A DNA stretch of 11,174 nucleotides from Oscillospiraceae bacterium. GTDB lineage: Bacteria; Bacillota; Clostridia; Oscillospirales; Oscillospiraceae. Each line of letters begins with the position of its first letter. Position 1 is the first letter of the stretch. A program made the position numbers and the translations under genes. The stretch is taken from positions 1 through 11,174 of the forward strand of contig CACXBO010000096.1 of the NCBI GenBank assembly GCA_902765975.1. Reading direction: 5' to 3'. Positions 1 to 6,816 of the stretch are shown here, one piece after another. A model generated the notes under the pieces. That model worked only from the letters and a program-made list of their open reading frames with translations, did no database searches and was not told where the DNA came from.

Positions 1-1442
1 CGCTGCTTCTGACCGCCGGAGACGTTAGTGCCGCCCTGCTCTATGTGAGTCTCATAGCCGTCGGGGAAGCTCATTATAAAGTCGTCGGCCTGAGCAAGGC
101 GGCAGGCCTCTCGCAGCTCATCGTCCGTCGCGTCTGCGTTGCCCCAGCGGAGATTTTCAGCTATTGTGCCGGAGAATAGCTCATTTTTCTGGAGCACCAT
201 GGCGACGGAATCGCGCAGGACCTTGAGATCGTATCTGCGCACGTCTATCCCGCCGACCTTGAGCGTTCCGCAGCTTACGTCGTAAAGACGCGGTATTAGC
301 TGAACGAGCGTACTCTTGCCGACGCCCGTGCCGCCGAGAATGCCGACGGTCATCCCGGAGTCGATATGCAGATCGACGTCGCGAAGAGAATATTTTTTCG
401 CGTCGGCAAAATACTTGAAGCTCACGCCCTCAAAGTCGATAGACCCGTCGGCGACCTCGGTCACGGGATCATCGGGGGATACGATGCTCGGTTCTTCGCT
501 CAGGACCTCGCAGACGCGCTTTGCAGCCTCCGCGGCAAGAGTCATCATAACGTAGACCATGCTCAGCATCATGAGGCTCATCAGTATCTGCATTCCGTAG
601 GTGAGCATAGCAGATATCTGACCGACGTTTATGATCGAGCCCTGATTCTTTATAACGATCTGCGAACCGACGAGAAGAACGAAAATCATGTTCCCGTAGA
701 CGCAGAGCTGCATAAGCGGCGAATTGAGAGCGACTATCCTCTCGGCGCGGGTGAAGTCGTTTCTGATGTTCTCCGAGGCCTTAGAGAATTTTTCCTTCTC
801 GTATTCCTCGCGCGAGAAGCCCTTTACAACGCGCATCGCGCGGACGTTCTCCTCAATGGACTCGTTCATTTTGTCGTATTTTTTGAAAACGGAGCGGAAG
901 GCCGGCATAGCCTTCTTTGCTATGAGCATGAGCCCGACTACAAGTATTGGTATGAGCACAACGAAGCTCGTTGCAAGAGCGCCGCCCATAACGTATGCCA
1001 TAACGACGGAGAAGACAAAGTTCAGAGGGGCGCGGAGAGCTATCCTTATGAGCATCATAAAGCCCATCTGGACGTTCTGAACGTCGGTCGTCATCCTCGT
1101 TACGAGAGATGAGGAAGAGAACTTGTCGATATTGGAAAAGGAAAAACGCTGAACGGAATAGAACATATCGTGCCGCAGATTCTTTGCAAAGCCGGTCGAC
1201 GCCTTCGCGGCGGTGAAGCCCGCGAGGCCGCCGCAGGTCAGGCTGAGTATTGCGAGCACAACGAGAACAAGACCGGTTGAAATAACGCTGTTCATGTCGA
1301 GACCGGCGTTTATCTGGTTGACGAGCTCAGCGGTCTTAAAGGGAATGATGGCTTCTATCACTACCTCCGCGATAATAAAAAGCATCGTGATTATCGCGGG
1401 CTTTTTATATTCGCGCACTGAGCGGGAGAGCTTACGAAGCAA
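1..1442 (-). CDS. ABC exporter half-transporter, permease fused to ATPase (3' end cut by window edge)
   Basis: Fused membrane and ATP-binding subunit of a type IV (multidrug/lipid-type) ABC exporter; such proteins pump substrates out through the cytoplasmic membrane as homo- or heterodimers. About 480 codons are visible. The N-terminal ~310 residues have hydrophobic segments near 17-35, 53-75, 133-175 and 245-300, with the coupling-helix type stretch EENVRAMRVVKGFSREEYE between them. The ATPase domain shows Walker A GGTGVGKST (residues 370-378, Lys376), a Q-loop (MVLQKNELFSGTIAENL) and the signature VSGGQKQR at 474-481, where the window stops; Walker B and the H-loop lie outside. The start is TTG: an in-frame TGA lies two codons upstream, and GAGGTGA sits 6 bases before the TTG. 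Substrate unknown. A partner half-transporter may follow downstream, off the left edge. Family certain, specific function open. Confidence 0.93.
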   Translation of the reverse strand, partial: MLRKLSRSVREYKKPAIITMLFIIAEVVIEAIIPFKTAELVNQINAGLDMNSVISTGLVLVVLAILSLTCGGLAGFTAAKASTGFAKNLRHDMFYSVQRFSFSNIDKFSSSSLVTRMTTDVQNVQMGFMMLIRIALRAPLNFVFSVVMAYVMGGALATSFVVLIPILVVGLMLIAKKAMPAFRSVFKKYDKMNESIEENVRAMRVVKGFSREEYEKEKFSKASENIRNDFTRAERIVALNSPLMQLCVYGNMIFVLLVGSQIVIKNQGSIINVGQISAMLTYGMQILMSLMMLSMVYVMMTLAAEAAKRVCEVLSEEPSIVSPDDPVTEVADGSIDFEGVSFKYFADAKKYSLRDVDLHIDSGMTVGILGGTGVGKSTLVQLIPRLYDVSCGTLKVGGIDVRRYDLKVLRDSVAMVLQKNELFSGTIAENLRWGNADATDDELREACRLAQADDFIMSFPDGYETHIEQGGTNVSGGQKQ

Positions 1443-1448
1443 GTGCCG

Positions 1449-1457
1449 TCACCTCAC
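1449..1457 (-). promoter_or_regulatory. Ribosome binding site fixing a TTG start of the ABC gene
   Basis: Read on the minus strand this is GTGAGGTGA, a good Shine-Dalgarno, 6 bases before TTG at 1442. The TGA inside it is in frame with the gene, so no start further upstream is possible and the next in-frame ATG is about 20 codons inside the gene, within the first membrane segment. Confidence 0.75.
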
Positions 1458-1459
1458 AT

Positions 1460-1483
1460 ATAATATAATTCACATCATATTAT
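1460..1483. repeat. AT-rich inverted repeat over the predicted ABC transcription start
   Basis: ATAATAT (1460-1466) and ATATTAT (1477-1483) are perfect 7-base inverted arms with a 10-base spacer. They overlap the edge of the predicted -10 box and the expected transcription start of the ABC gene, a usual place for a repressor operator. The sequence is very AT-rich, so chance is a real alternative. Confidence 0.35.
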
Positions 1484-1510
1484 TTTACGCTTTATCCGAA
1501 CAAAAATCAA
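1482..1510 (-). promoter_or_regulatory. Predicted sigma-A promoter of the ABC transporter
   Basis: On the minus strand: -35 TTGATT (1510-1505), 17-base spacer, -10 TAAAAT (1487-1482). Transcription would start near 1475, giving a leader of about 33 bases before the TTG. It lies downstream of the rodA terminator, so the ABC gene probably has its own transcript. Confidence 0.55.
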
Positions 1511-1523
1511 GGAAAATGGCGAG

Positions 1524-1556
1524 AAAAATCTCTCTCCCGCGAAGATGGGAGAGAGA
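1524..1556 (-). terminator. Rho-independent terminator of rodA
   Basis: Perfect 10-base stem TCTCTCTCCC / GGGAGAGAGA with an 8-base loop, followed on the minus strand by TTTTT. It begins 10 bases after the rodA stop codon and separates rodA from the ABC gene. Confidence 0.85.
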
Positions 1557-1566
1557 CTGATGCTTT

Positions 1567-2703
1567 TTACCGCCCTGTAAACATAACCGGCTTGGGTTTC
1601 ATCTTTATACCGGATATTATGCCCATGCAGGCGAAGCTCGTAACGATGGAGGAGCCGCCCGAGGAGAAGAAAGGGAGAGTCAGTCCTATAACGGGAGCTA
1701 CCCCGAGACACATTCCGATATTTTCAAAGGTCTGGAAGGTGAGCATGGCGGCTACGCCTACGGAGATGAGAGCTCCGAGCTTGCTGTGGCTTTTATACCC
1801 GACGTAGACGCAGCGGATAATGATAGCGACGAGGAGAATAACGATAGCAAGGCAGCCCACGAAGCCCAGCTCTTCGCCGGCGGCGGAGAAAATGAAGTCC
1901 GTTCTCTGCTTGGGAACTGCTCCCGCCTGAGTCATCTGACCGTTGCCGAGGCCCTGACCGAGAATCCCGCCTGAGGCTATAGCAGCCTTTGACTGATTGA
2001 CCTGCCAGGTTATGCCGAGTCCAGTCGGATCGACGCTTAGCGGATCGAAAACAGCAATTATGCGGTTTCGCTGGTTGTCGGAGAGAAAATTGTTCCAGAT
2101 GTAGGGCGAAACTATCGCAAAGCCTGAAAAGGCGATAAGAAACCAGTAGATTTTCAGCCCGCCCGCAAAGAGCATCGCGATAAAAATAAAAAGATAAACG
2201 AGACCGCTTCCGAGGTCCGAGGAGAGAAAGAGTATCATTCCAAAATAGATCATCAGAATAAGGAGCATGGCGCCTATACTGAGAACGTGGTCGAGTCGGC
2301 GTTCGTTTGAGAACGAAACGATGAGCTTCGCCATTATAACTATAAAGATAATCTTGACTATCTCGGCGGGCTGGATACCTATGCCCATAAATCGGAGCCA
2401 TGCCCTGTTGCCGCCCTCCTCCTGAGCGAAAACGAGGAGAGCAAGCATTCCAACGCCTGCTGCAAATAGAAGCTTCCAGTTGTCGGCAAGAATGTCGACG
2501 TCAATGAGGGAGAAGAGAAAATAGAGCGCGATGCCGATGAAAAGGGAAAGTATCTGGACAGAGGCTGCGTTGGACGAGGAAAGATACGCGGTACTCGTTT
2601 TTATGAGGATAATTCCGTATACGGTAGCCGAAACGCAGAGCATGAGCAGAAGCGTATCCGATTTTTTAAGATAATTCCAAAAAAGAGAGAAAAACTTCTT
2701 CAC
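1567..2703 (-). CDS. rodA: RodA, SEDS-family peptidoglycan glycosyltransferase
   Basis: Polytopic membrane enzyme that polymerises lipid II into glycan strands, working with a class B penicillin-binding protein in the elongation machinery. The 378 residues match the usual RodA/FtsW size and hold about ten hydrophobic segments. SEDS landmarks are present: NRAWLRFMGIGIQPAEIVK (98-117, with Trp102 matching the conserved Trp), SSDLGSG (161-167), and the extracytoplasmic QRTDFIFSAAGEELG (266-280), whose Asp269 aligns with the catalytic Asp of RodA. The C-terminal PFFSSGGSS (344-352) is also typical. The start is GTG with GGGAG 9 bases upstream; the ATG at 2708 is out of frame and ends at once. The gene stands alone, with its own promoter and terminator, and no mreBCD, PBP2 or division genes are in view. 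RodA is preferred to FtsW for its short tails and lack of a dcw context; a sporulation-specific SEDS paralogue is possible. Confidence 0.9.
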   Translation of the reverse strand: MKKFFSLFWNYLKKSDTLLLMLCVSATVYGIILIKTSTAYLSSSNAASVQILSLFIGIALYFLFSLIDVDILADNWKLLFAAGVGMLALLVFAQEEGGNRAWLRFMGIGIQPAEIVKIIFIVIMAKLIVSFSNERRLDHVLSIGAMLLILMIYFGMILFLSSDLGSGLVYLFIFIAMLFAGGLKIYWFLIAFSGFAIVSPYIWNNFLSDNQRNRIIAVFDPLSVDPTGLGITWQVNQSKAAIASGGILGQGLGNGQMTQAGAVPKQRTDFIFSAAGEELGFVGCLAIVILLVAIIIRCVYVGYKSHSKLGALISVGVAAMLTFQTFENIGMCLGVAPVIGLTLPFFSSGGSSIVTSFACMGIISGIKMKPKPVMFTGR

Positions 2704-2734
2704 GGCATGATGCTCCCAGATAAAATTTCACTCT

Positions 2735-2763
2735 ATTCTATCATTAAAATAAAAAAAGGTAAA
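2735..2763 (-). promoter_or_regulatory. Predicted sigma-A promoter of rodA
   Basis: On the minus strand: -35 TTTACC (2763-2758), 17-base spacer, -10 TAGAAT (2740-2735) preceded by TGA, giving an extended -10. The leader would be about 25 bases. Confidence 0.6.
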
Positions 2764-2782
2764 GATTTTTATTTATTTCCTC

Positions 2783-2811
2783 TTCCAGAAAAGAGCGATT
2801 AGTGATATACT
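2783..2811 (+). promoter_or_regulatory. Predicted promoter of the tsaE-upp gene run
   Basis: -10 TATACT (2806-2811) with a TG one base upstream (extended -10), and a weak -35 TTCCAG (2783-2788) at 17 bases. The start would be near 2818, giving a leader of about 18 bases that contains AGAGAGG, the tsaE ribosome binding site. It is divergent from the rodA promoter in the same 132-base gap. Confidence 0.5.
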
Positions 2812-2835
2812 GCTTGAAAGAAGAGAGGTAAGACG

Positions 2836-3258
2836 ATGACGCTTATATCAAACTGCGAAGGGGATACCGTTAAAGCCGGAGAGGTTCTCGCTGAAAGACT
2901 GAGACCGGGCGACGTTATTGCGATGTACGGCGATCTCGGCGCGGGAAAGACACAGTTCGTGCGCGGGCTTGCAAAGGGGCTCGGACTTACTGCGAGGGTC
3001 TCCAGCCCGACGTTCACAATAGTGAACGAGTATCTCGGCAAGGTCCCGCTTTTCCACTTCGATATGTACAGGCTCGCCGACGCCGACGAGCTCTTTGAGA
3101 TCGGCTGGGAGGACTACCTTGCAAGAGGCGGGATCTGCGCCGTCGAGTGGTCGGAGAACGCAGAGGGCGCTTTTCCGGAGGATACGATAACCGTTCGCAT
3201 TAAAAAGACAGGCGAAAACACAAGGGAGATAACAATAGACCGAATCGGAATGGAGTGA
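2836..3258 (+). CDS. tsaE: TsaE, ATPase of tRNA t6A37 biosynthesis
   Basis: P-loop ATPase that works with TsaB and TsaD to transfer threonylcarbamoyl onto A37 of ANN-decoding tRNAs in the cytoplasm. The 140 residues are the normal family length. Walker A GDLGAGKT spans 32-39 (Lys38); the family-diagnostic SSPTFTIVNEY spans 56-66; HFDMYRL (74-80) and ELFEIGWEDYL (85-95) follow, then VEW at 103-105, the usual conserved end of the fold. The ATG has AGAGAGG 7 bases upstream. It is the first gene of a plus-strand run, and the next gene starts 4 bases after its stop. TsaB is encoded two genes later; TsaD and TsaC are not in the window. Confidence 0.95.
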   Translation: MTLISNCEGDTVKAGEVLAERLRPGDVIAMYGDLGAGKTQFVRGLAKGLGLTARVSSPTFTIVNEYLGKVPLFHFDMYRLADADELFEIGWEDYLARGGICAVEWSENAEGAFPEDTITVRIKKTGENTREITIDRIGME

Positions 3259-3262
3259 GGGT

Positions 3263-4387
3263 ATGGACCGCGAATACCACACGCCGGAGCATGAGTACGG
3301 ATCCTGCGCTCCGGAGTTTTCAATGCCGCCCGATGAATTTAATGAAGAGCTGCGGCCGCCCGAGAAACGTGAAGAGGAGTCAAAACCGAGGAGGAAGCAG
3401 CCTTTCAGGCTTAAGACTACTATGGTTGCCGCCGTCGCCTCTGCGATGATAGCCGTCGTCGCCGTGAACGACAGCTTCGGGATAGACCGCCTTGCGGGTC
3501 AGGCCGCGCCTATAGTCGAGCCTGAGCCTGAGCCGGAACCCGAGCCAGAGCCAGAGCCGCACGTTATCCCAGAGCCTGAGCCTGAACCCGAACCCGGACC
3601 AGAGCCGCATGTGCTGCCAGAGCCGGAGCCTGAGCCGGAGCCCGAGCCAGAACCGGAACCGGTTGACGAGAGAGAGGGCGACGACGCATTCCCGGCACTA
3701 CCTAATCTCGATCCGAACCCGTTCTTTGAATGGAGCGACGGAAACCACGACGAGAAATATATCTATATAAATGGAGCGGAGAGCGGCTTTATCTACGGAG
3801 GAGCGGACATAGTCGAATATAACCCCATCGTCAATATCGCAGGCGCTTCATATAACTCCGCGACCAATACGCTCACGCTCACAAACTTCTCGTGCACGTG
3901 GATGGAGATAAACCTTATGGGCAACGGCTTCAAGATCAACCTTGTCGGCAGCAGCCATATCGGCAGACTCTCAGTCTGGGGCTTTATGTACGGAGGCAGC
4001 GTTACCTTTGAGGGCGGGGGCAGCTTGTATCTCAATGAGGGCGGTTCACAGTCCGCCGGTCTAATCCTGCAGGCCGAAAACAGTATGAGCTGCGTGATGG
4101 TAAATCCCGGCTGCCGCATCGAATCATGGGGCTCCGACGCCGCGCTCGTCGTTCTTGATTCGACCTGCGAGAAGGGACTTTACTACCTCAAGGGCATGCA
4201 CCTGGAGGGAGGCACGGCAGGCGCAGTCACCAACGAGAGCACCACTACAGGCGCTGACGGCACGGAAGAGACCGTGACTTACACCTATTTCTCAGTTGTT
4301 GAAGAGGACGGAACGCCCTCAAAGCATATTATAATCTCAAACGCGGAACCCGAAAACACTGAAAACGGAGGAATAACAAATGGCTGA
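3263..4387 (+). CDS. Unrecognised membrane-anchored protein with Glu-Pro rod and beta-rich extracytoplasmic domain
   Basis: I do not recognise this as a named protein. Residues 1-51 are charged and end in a basic patch (KPRRKQPFRLK). Residues 52-69 form one hydrophobic segment (TTMVAAVASAMIAVVAV), predicting N-in, C-out topology. Residues 86-133 are almost pure Glu-Pro repeats broken by two PHV linkers, which should form a stiff extended rod. Residues ~165-355 are rich in Gly, Asn, Thr and Ser, with strand patterns such as ASYNSATNTLTLTNF, INLVGSSHIG and VTFEGGGSLYLNEGG. These recall the beta-helix or carbohydrate-binding-like domains of Firmicutes surface proteins (Cthe_2159 style); that link is my inference. 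Four Cys lie in the outer domain (211, 277, 284, 302). The start has GGAG 7 bases upstream, inside the end of tsaE. Its last 8 bases overlap the MscS gene, suggesting coupled translation and linked function. No LPXTG, SLH or lipobox is seen. Confidence 0.85.
   Translation: MDREYHTPEHEYGSCAPEFSMPPDEFNEELRPPEKREEESKPRRKQPFRLKTTMVAAVASAMIAVVAVNDSFGIDRLAGQAAPIVEPEPEPEPEPEPEPHVIPEPEPEPEPGPEPHVLPEPEPEPEPEPEPEPVDEREGDDAFPALPNLDPNPFFEWSDGNHDEKYIYINGAESGFIYGGADIVEYNPIVNIAGASYNSATNTLTLTNFSCTWMEINLMGNGFKINLVGSSHIGRLSVWGFMYGGSVTFEGGGSLYLNEGGSQSAGLILQAENSMSCVMVNPGCRIESWGSDAALVVLDSTCEKGLYYLKGMHLEGGTAGAVTNESTTTGADGTEETVTYTYFSVVEEDGTPSKHIIISNAEPENTENGGITNG
3518..3661 (+). repeat. Hexameric GAGCCN-type tandem repeat coding for the Glu-Pro rod
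   Basis: About 24 imperfect copies of a 6-base unit (GAG/GAA + CCN) encode residues 86-133. It is broken by two PHVIPE / PHVLPE linkers that are near copies of each other, so a higher-order unit of (EP)n plus PHV(I/L)P was probably duplicated. Because the unit is 6 bases, slippage would change rod length without breaking the frame. Confidence 0.9.
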
Positions 4388-5408
4388 AAATGAAAATGTG
4401 ATCGCTCCAGTCACCGCGGAACCCGCAGCAGAGCCGGCAAAAAAGGTCAAAAAAGAGAGAAAAGCGTCCAAGATAAAGGTCTCGCAGGTCATAGCGTGGG
4501 TCGTTATCTTCCTGCTGTTCCTTGTTATCACCAATCCCGCAATGCTCTTCTTCCTTCCCGAGGAGACGAAGGGCGAGCTTCAGGGCACATGGATGCGCAT
4601 ATTCGGCGACGTTACCAAGATCTCCGATACCTTCCAGTTCAATTGGGCTACGATATTCCAGGTCATTGCGATCATACTTATGATGATAGTCCTCACGACA
4701 GTCATCTCCTTCATACTTGACCACGTGCATCCGAAGAGCCCGAAGGCAAAGAGCACGGTGACCCTGCTCCGCAGCGCGATAAAGTATATAACCTTCCTCG
4801 TAGGTTTCTTCTGGTGCCTCGGCGCGCTCGGCGTCAATCTCAGCACCATATTTGCCAGCGTCGGAATAGTTGCTCTCGTTATAGGCTTCGGAGCGCAGAG
4901 CCTCGTTGAGGATCTCGTGACCGGCATATTTCTCGTGTTCGAGGACCAGTTCAACGTGGGCGATATAATCGAGGTCAGCGGCTTCCGAGGCACTGTTGAG
5001 AGCATCGGTATCAGAACGACAGCGATAAGAGACGTCGGGAACAACGTAAAGATCATAAACAATTCCGATCTGCGCAATATAATGAACCGTTCCACTGCGG
5101 CTTCCGTTGCCGTAGCGACGGTCAGCATCTCATACGATACCGACCTTGAGAAGGCGGAGAAGGTCATAGACGGTCTGCTTCCTCAGATTAAGGAGAAGTA
5201 TTCCAATATTTTCGTATCTGCGCCAAGATACTCCGGAGTGCAGGAGCTTGCCGACAGCGGCGTTGTCCTGAAATTTATCGCCGAGGTCAGGGAAGAGAAT
5301 ATATTCACGGCTCAGCGCCTTCTCAACCGTGAGCTGAAAATCGGATTCGATAAGGCGGGGATCGAGATCCCGTTCAACCAGATAGTAGTACATCAGGCAA
5401 AGGACTAA
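4380..5408 (+). CDS. mscS: MscS-family mechanosensitive ion channel
   Basis: Small-conductance mechanosensitive channel subunit (heptameric in the studied family) that opens on membrane tension to release solutes during osmotic downshock. Of 342 residues, 1-34 form a charged, Ala-Glu-Pro-rich cytoplasmic tail. Membrane segments lie near 36-58, 90-112 and 133-152, then the pore helix 155-185 with GFGAQSLVEDLVTGIFLVFEDQFNVGD (169-195), the best-conserved MscS block. The beta domain follows with GTVESIGIRTTAIRD (204-218) and NNSDLRNIMNRS (227-238), and a C-terminal alpha/beta part to 342. Length and layout resemble E. coli MscS plus an N-terminal extension. GGAGG sits 8 bases before the ATG. The gene overlaps the preceding Glu-Pro-rod protein by 8 bases, and tsaB starts 7 bases after its stop. 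The family is certain; ion preference cannot be read. Confidence 0.95.
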   Translation: MAENENVIAPVTAEPAAEPAKKVKKERKASKIKVSQVIAWVVIFLLFLVITNPAMLFFLPEETKGELQGTWMRIFGDVTKISDTFQFNWATIFQVIAIILMMIVLTTVISFILDHVHPKSPKAKSTVTLLRSAIKYITFLVGFFWCLGALGVNLSTIFASVGIVALVIGFGAQSLVEDLVTGIFLVFEDQFNVGDIIEVSGFRGTVESIGIRTTAIRDVGNNVKIINNSDLRNIMNRSTAASVAVATVSISYDTDLEKAEKVIDGLLPQIKEKYSNIFVSAPRYSGVQELADSGVVLKFIAEVREENIFTAQRLLNRELKIGFDKAGIEIPFNQIVVHQAKD

Positions 5409-5415
5409 TAAAATA

Positions 5416-6111
5416 ATGAAGCTTCTTTCGATAGATTCCTCGGCAAAGGCGGCAAGCGTCGCTCTAACGGAAAACGGAAGGCTCATAAGCCAGTTTTTCC
5501 AGGCGAGCGCCCTTACCCACTCAAGAACGCTTCTAAAAATGGCGGAGGATATGCTCTCCGACCTTGAAATGAAGGTTTCAGACGTTGACTGCGTTGCGGT
5601 CAGCATCGGCCCCGGGTCGTTTACCGGCATCCGTATAGGAGTCGCCGCCGCGAAGGGGCTTTGCTGGGGCGGCGACAAGCCGTGCATCGGCGTATCCACT
5701 CTCGAAGCAATGGCGCATCAGCTCAGAGACAGAAAGGACGCGGTCATAGCCGCCGCAATGGACGCAAGGCGCGGCGAAATCTACAACGCCTGCTTTCTTC
5801 CGCTCGGCGACGGAATTGAGAGACTGACCGAGGACAGAGCTATACCGGTCTCAAAGCTTATGGACGAGGCGAAGGAATCGGGAAAAACGTATTATTTCGT
5901 CGGAGACGGAGCAGAGCTATGCTATAATGCTTTTACTGAGTCCGGGCTCCCTGCTCTTTTGGCGCCGGAGCCTCTGCGATTGCAGACTGCGTGGGGCGTG
6001 GCGATGGCTGCGGAGGGCAGAGCGCCCGAAAACGCGGCGGACCTTGAGCCGAGATATCTGCGGCTCAGTCAGGCGGAGAGAGAAAGGCTGCAAAAAGAGG
6101 CAAGTAATTAA
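5416..6111 (+). CDS. tsaB: TsaB, scaffold protein of tRNA t6A37 biosynthesis
   Basis: Inactive ASKHA-fold partner that dimerises with the TsaD catalytic subunit and binds TsaE in the threonylcarbamoyl-transfer complex. The 231 residues are the expected length. Family motifs: LSIDSSAKAASVAL (4-17), THSRTLL (34-40), VSIGPGSFTGIRIGVAAAKGL (62-82, the most diagnostic block) and MDARRGEIY (115-123). The C-terminal part is variable, as usual. The ribosome binding site is modest (AAAGGA, 11 bases from the ATG) and lies in the last codons of the MscS gene, consistent with coupled translation. In many Firmicutes tsaE-tsaB-rimI-tsaD are adjacent; here two membrane-protein genes separate tsaE from tsaB, and upp follows instead of rimI/tsaD. 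Confidence 0.95.
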   Translation: MKLLSIDSSAKAASVALTENGRLISQFFQASALTHSRTLLKMAEDMLSDLEMKVSDVDCVAVSIGPGSFTGIRIGVAAAKGLCWGGDKPCIGVSTLEAMAHQLRDRKDAVIAAAMDARRGEIYNACFLPLGDGIERLTEDRAIPVSKLMDEAKESGKTYYFVGDGAELCYNAFTESGLPALLAPEPLRLQTAWGVAMAAEGRAPENAADLEPRYLRLSQAERERLQKEASN

Positions 6112-6132
6112 TTATCTACGGAGGATAGAGAT

Positions 6133-6768
6133 ATGTTTGATGAAAAGGTTCACGTTATGGATCACCCGCTCGTTGCGCATAAGCTTACGATAATGCGCGA
6201 TAAGAACACCAGCGTAAAGGATTTCCGCGAGCTCGTGAGCGAGATCGGTATGCTAATCACCTATGAAGCGACGCGCGATCTGCCGCTCACCACGAAGAAG
6301 ATCGAAACTCCTATCTGTGCGATGGATGCGCCGACGCTTGCGGGAAAGAAGATAGCCGTCGTTCCGATCCTCCGTGCAGGACTCGGACTTGTAGACGGAG
6401 TGCTTCGCATGGTGCCCTCGGCGAGAGTTGCGCATATCGGTATGTACCGCGATGAGGAGACTCTCGAGCCTCACGTATACTTCTGCAAGACTCCGAAGGA
6501 TATAGCAGAGCGTGACATTATGATCGTCGATCCAATGCTCGCCACGGGCGGAAGCGCCGACGCAGCCATTACCGAAATGAAAAAACGCGGCTGCAAGCAC
6601 ATTAAGCTGATGGTGCTTGTCGCAGCCCCCGAGGGTATCGAGTGCATCCGCAAGGCTCACCCCGACGTCGATATCTACTGCGGCGCGGTCGATGAAAAGC
6701 TCAATCAGAACGGATATATCGTACCCGGTCTCGGCGACGCGGGCGACAGGATATTCGGAACGAAATAA
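6133..6768 (+). CDS. upp: Uracil phosphoribosyltransferase
   Basis: Salvage enzyme converting uracil + PRPP to UMP + pyrophosphate in the cytoplasm. The 211 residues are the normal bacterial length (about 208-210). Motifs: VVPILRAGLGLVDG (76-89), the PRPP-binding loop MIVDPMLATGGSA (130-142), and the uracil-binding C-terminal GYIVPGLGDAGDRIFGT (194-210). GGAGG is placed 8 bases before the ATG, and the gap to tsaB is only 21 bases with no terminator, so it is probably co-transcribed with tsaB. A strong hairpin terminator lies 9 bases after its stop. No PyrR-type attenuator is visible in front of it. Confidence 0.97.
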   Translation: MFDEKVHVMDHPLVAHKLTIMRDKNTSVKDFRELVSEIGMLITYEATRDLPLTTKKIETPICAMDAPTLAGKKIAVVPILRAGLGLVDGVLRMVPSARVAHIGMYRDEETLEPHVYFCKTPKDIAERDIMIVDPMLATGGSADAAITEMKKRGCKHIKLMVLVAAPEGIECIRKAHPDVDIYCGAVDEKLNQNGYIVPGLGDAGDRIFGTK

Positions 6769-6777
6769 TGAAATCGG

Positions 6778-6803
6778 AAAGCCCCGCGGAGCGGGGCTTT
6801 TTT
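6778..6803 (+). terminator. Rho-independent terminator after upp
   Basis: Perfect 10-base stem AAAGCCCCGC / GCGGGGCTTT with a GGA loop and a run of six T. It ends the tsaE-upp run. Its T run stops 2 bases before the ribosome binding site of the next gene, so it also sits in any leader that reads into that gene. Confidence 0.92.
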
Positions 6804-6805
6804 GC

Positions 6806-6810
6806 AGGAG
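6806..6810 (+). promoter_or_regulatory. Ribosome binding site fixing the lipoprotein start
   Basis: AGGAG, 6 bases before the ATG at 6817. The reading frame is open further back to a TTG at 6802, but that codon is inside the terminator T run and has no ribosome site; starting at 6817 also gives a clean signal peptide (MKKSFFILLF). Confidence 0.8.
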
Positions 6811-6816
6811 AACGGA

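Noticed and set aside
366..1112. Plus-strand open frame of about 248 codons.
   Set aside because: It is antisense to the ABC transporter, whose frame carries Walker A, Q-loop and signature motifs; the plus-strand protein is His/Arg-rich with no family look.
1793..2401. Minus-strand open frame of about 202 codons in another frame of rodA.
   Set aside because: RodA motifs are in the longer frame; this one is Arg-rich and without motifs.
3518..3661. CRISPR or other spaced repeat array.
   Set aside because: Units are six bases, contiguous, in frame and code for Glu-Pro; there are no unique spacers.
6802..6816. TTG start for the lipoprotein gene.
   Set aside because: It lies in the terminator T run with no ribosome site; the ATG at 6817 has AGGAG at 6 bases and yields a standard signal peptide.
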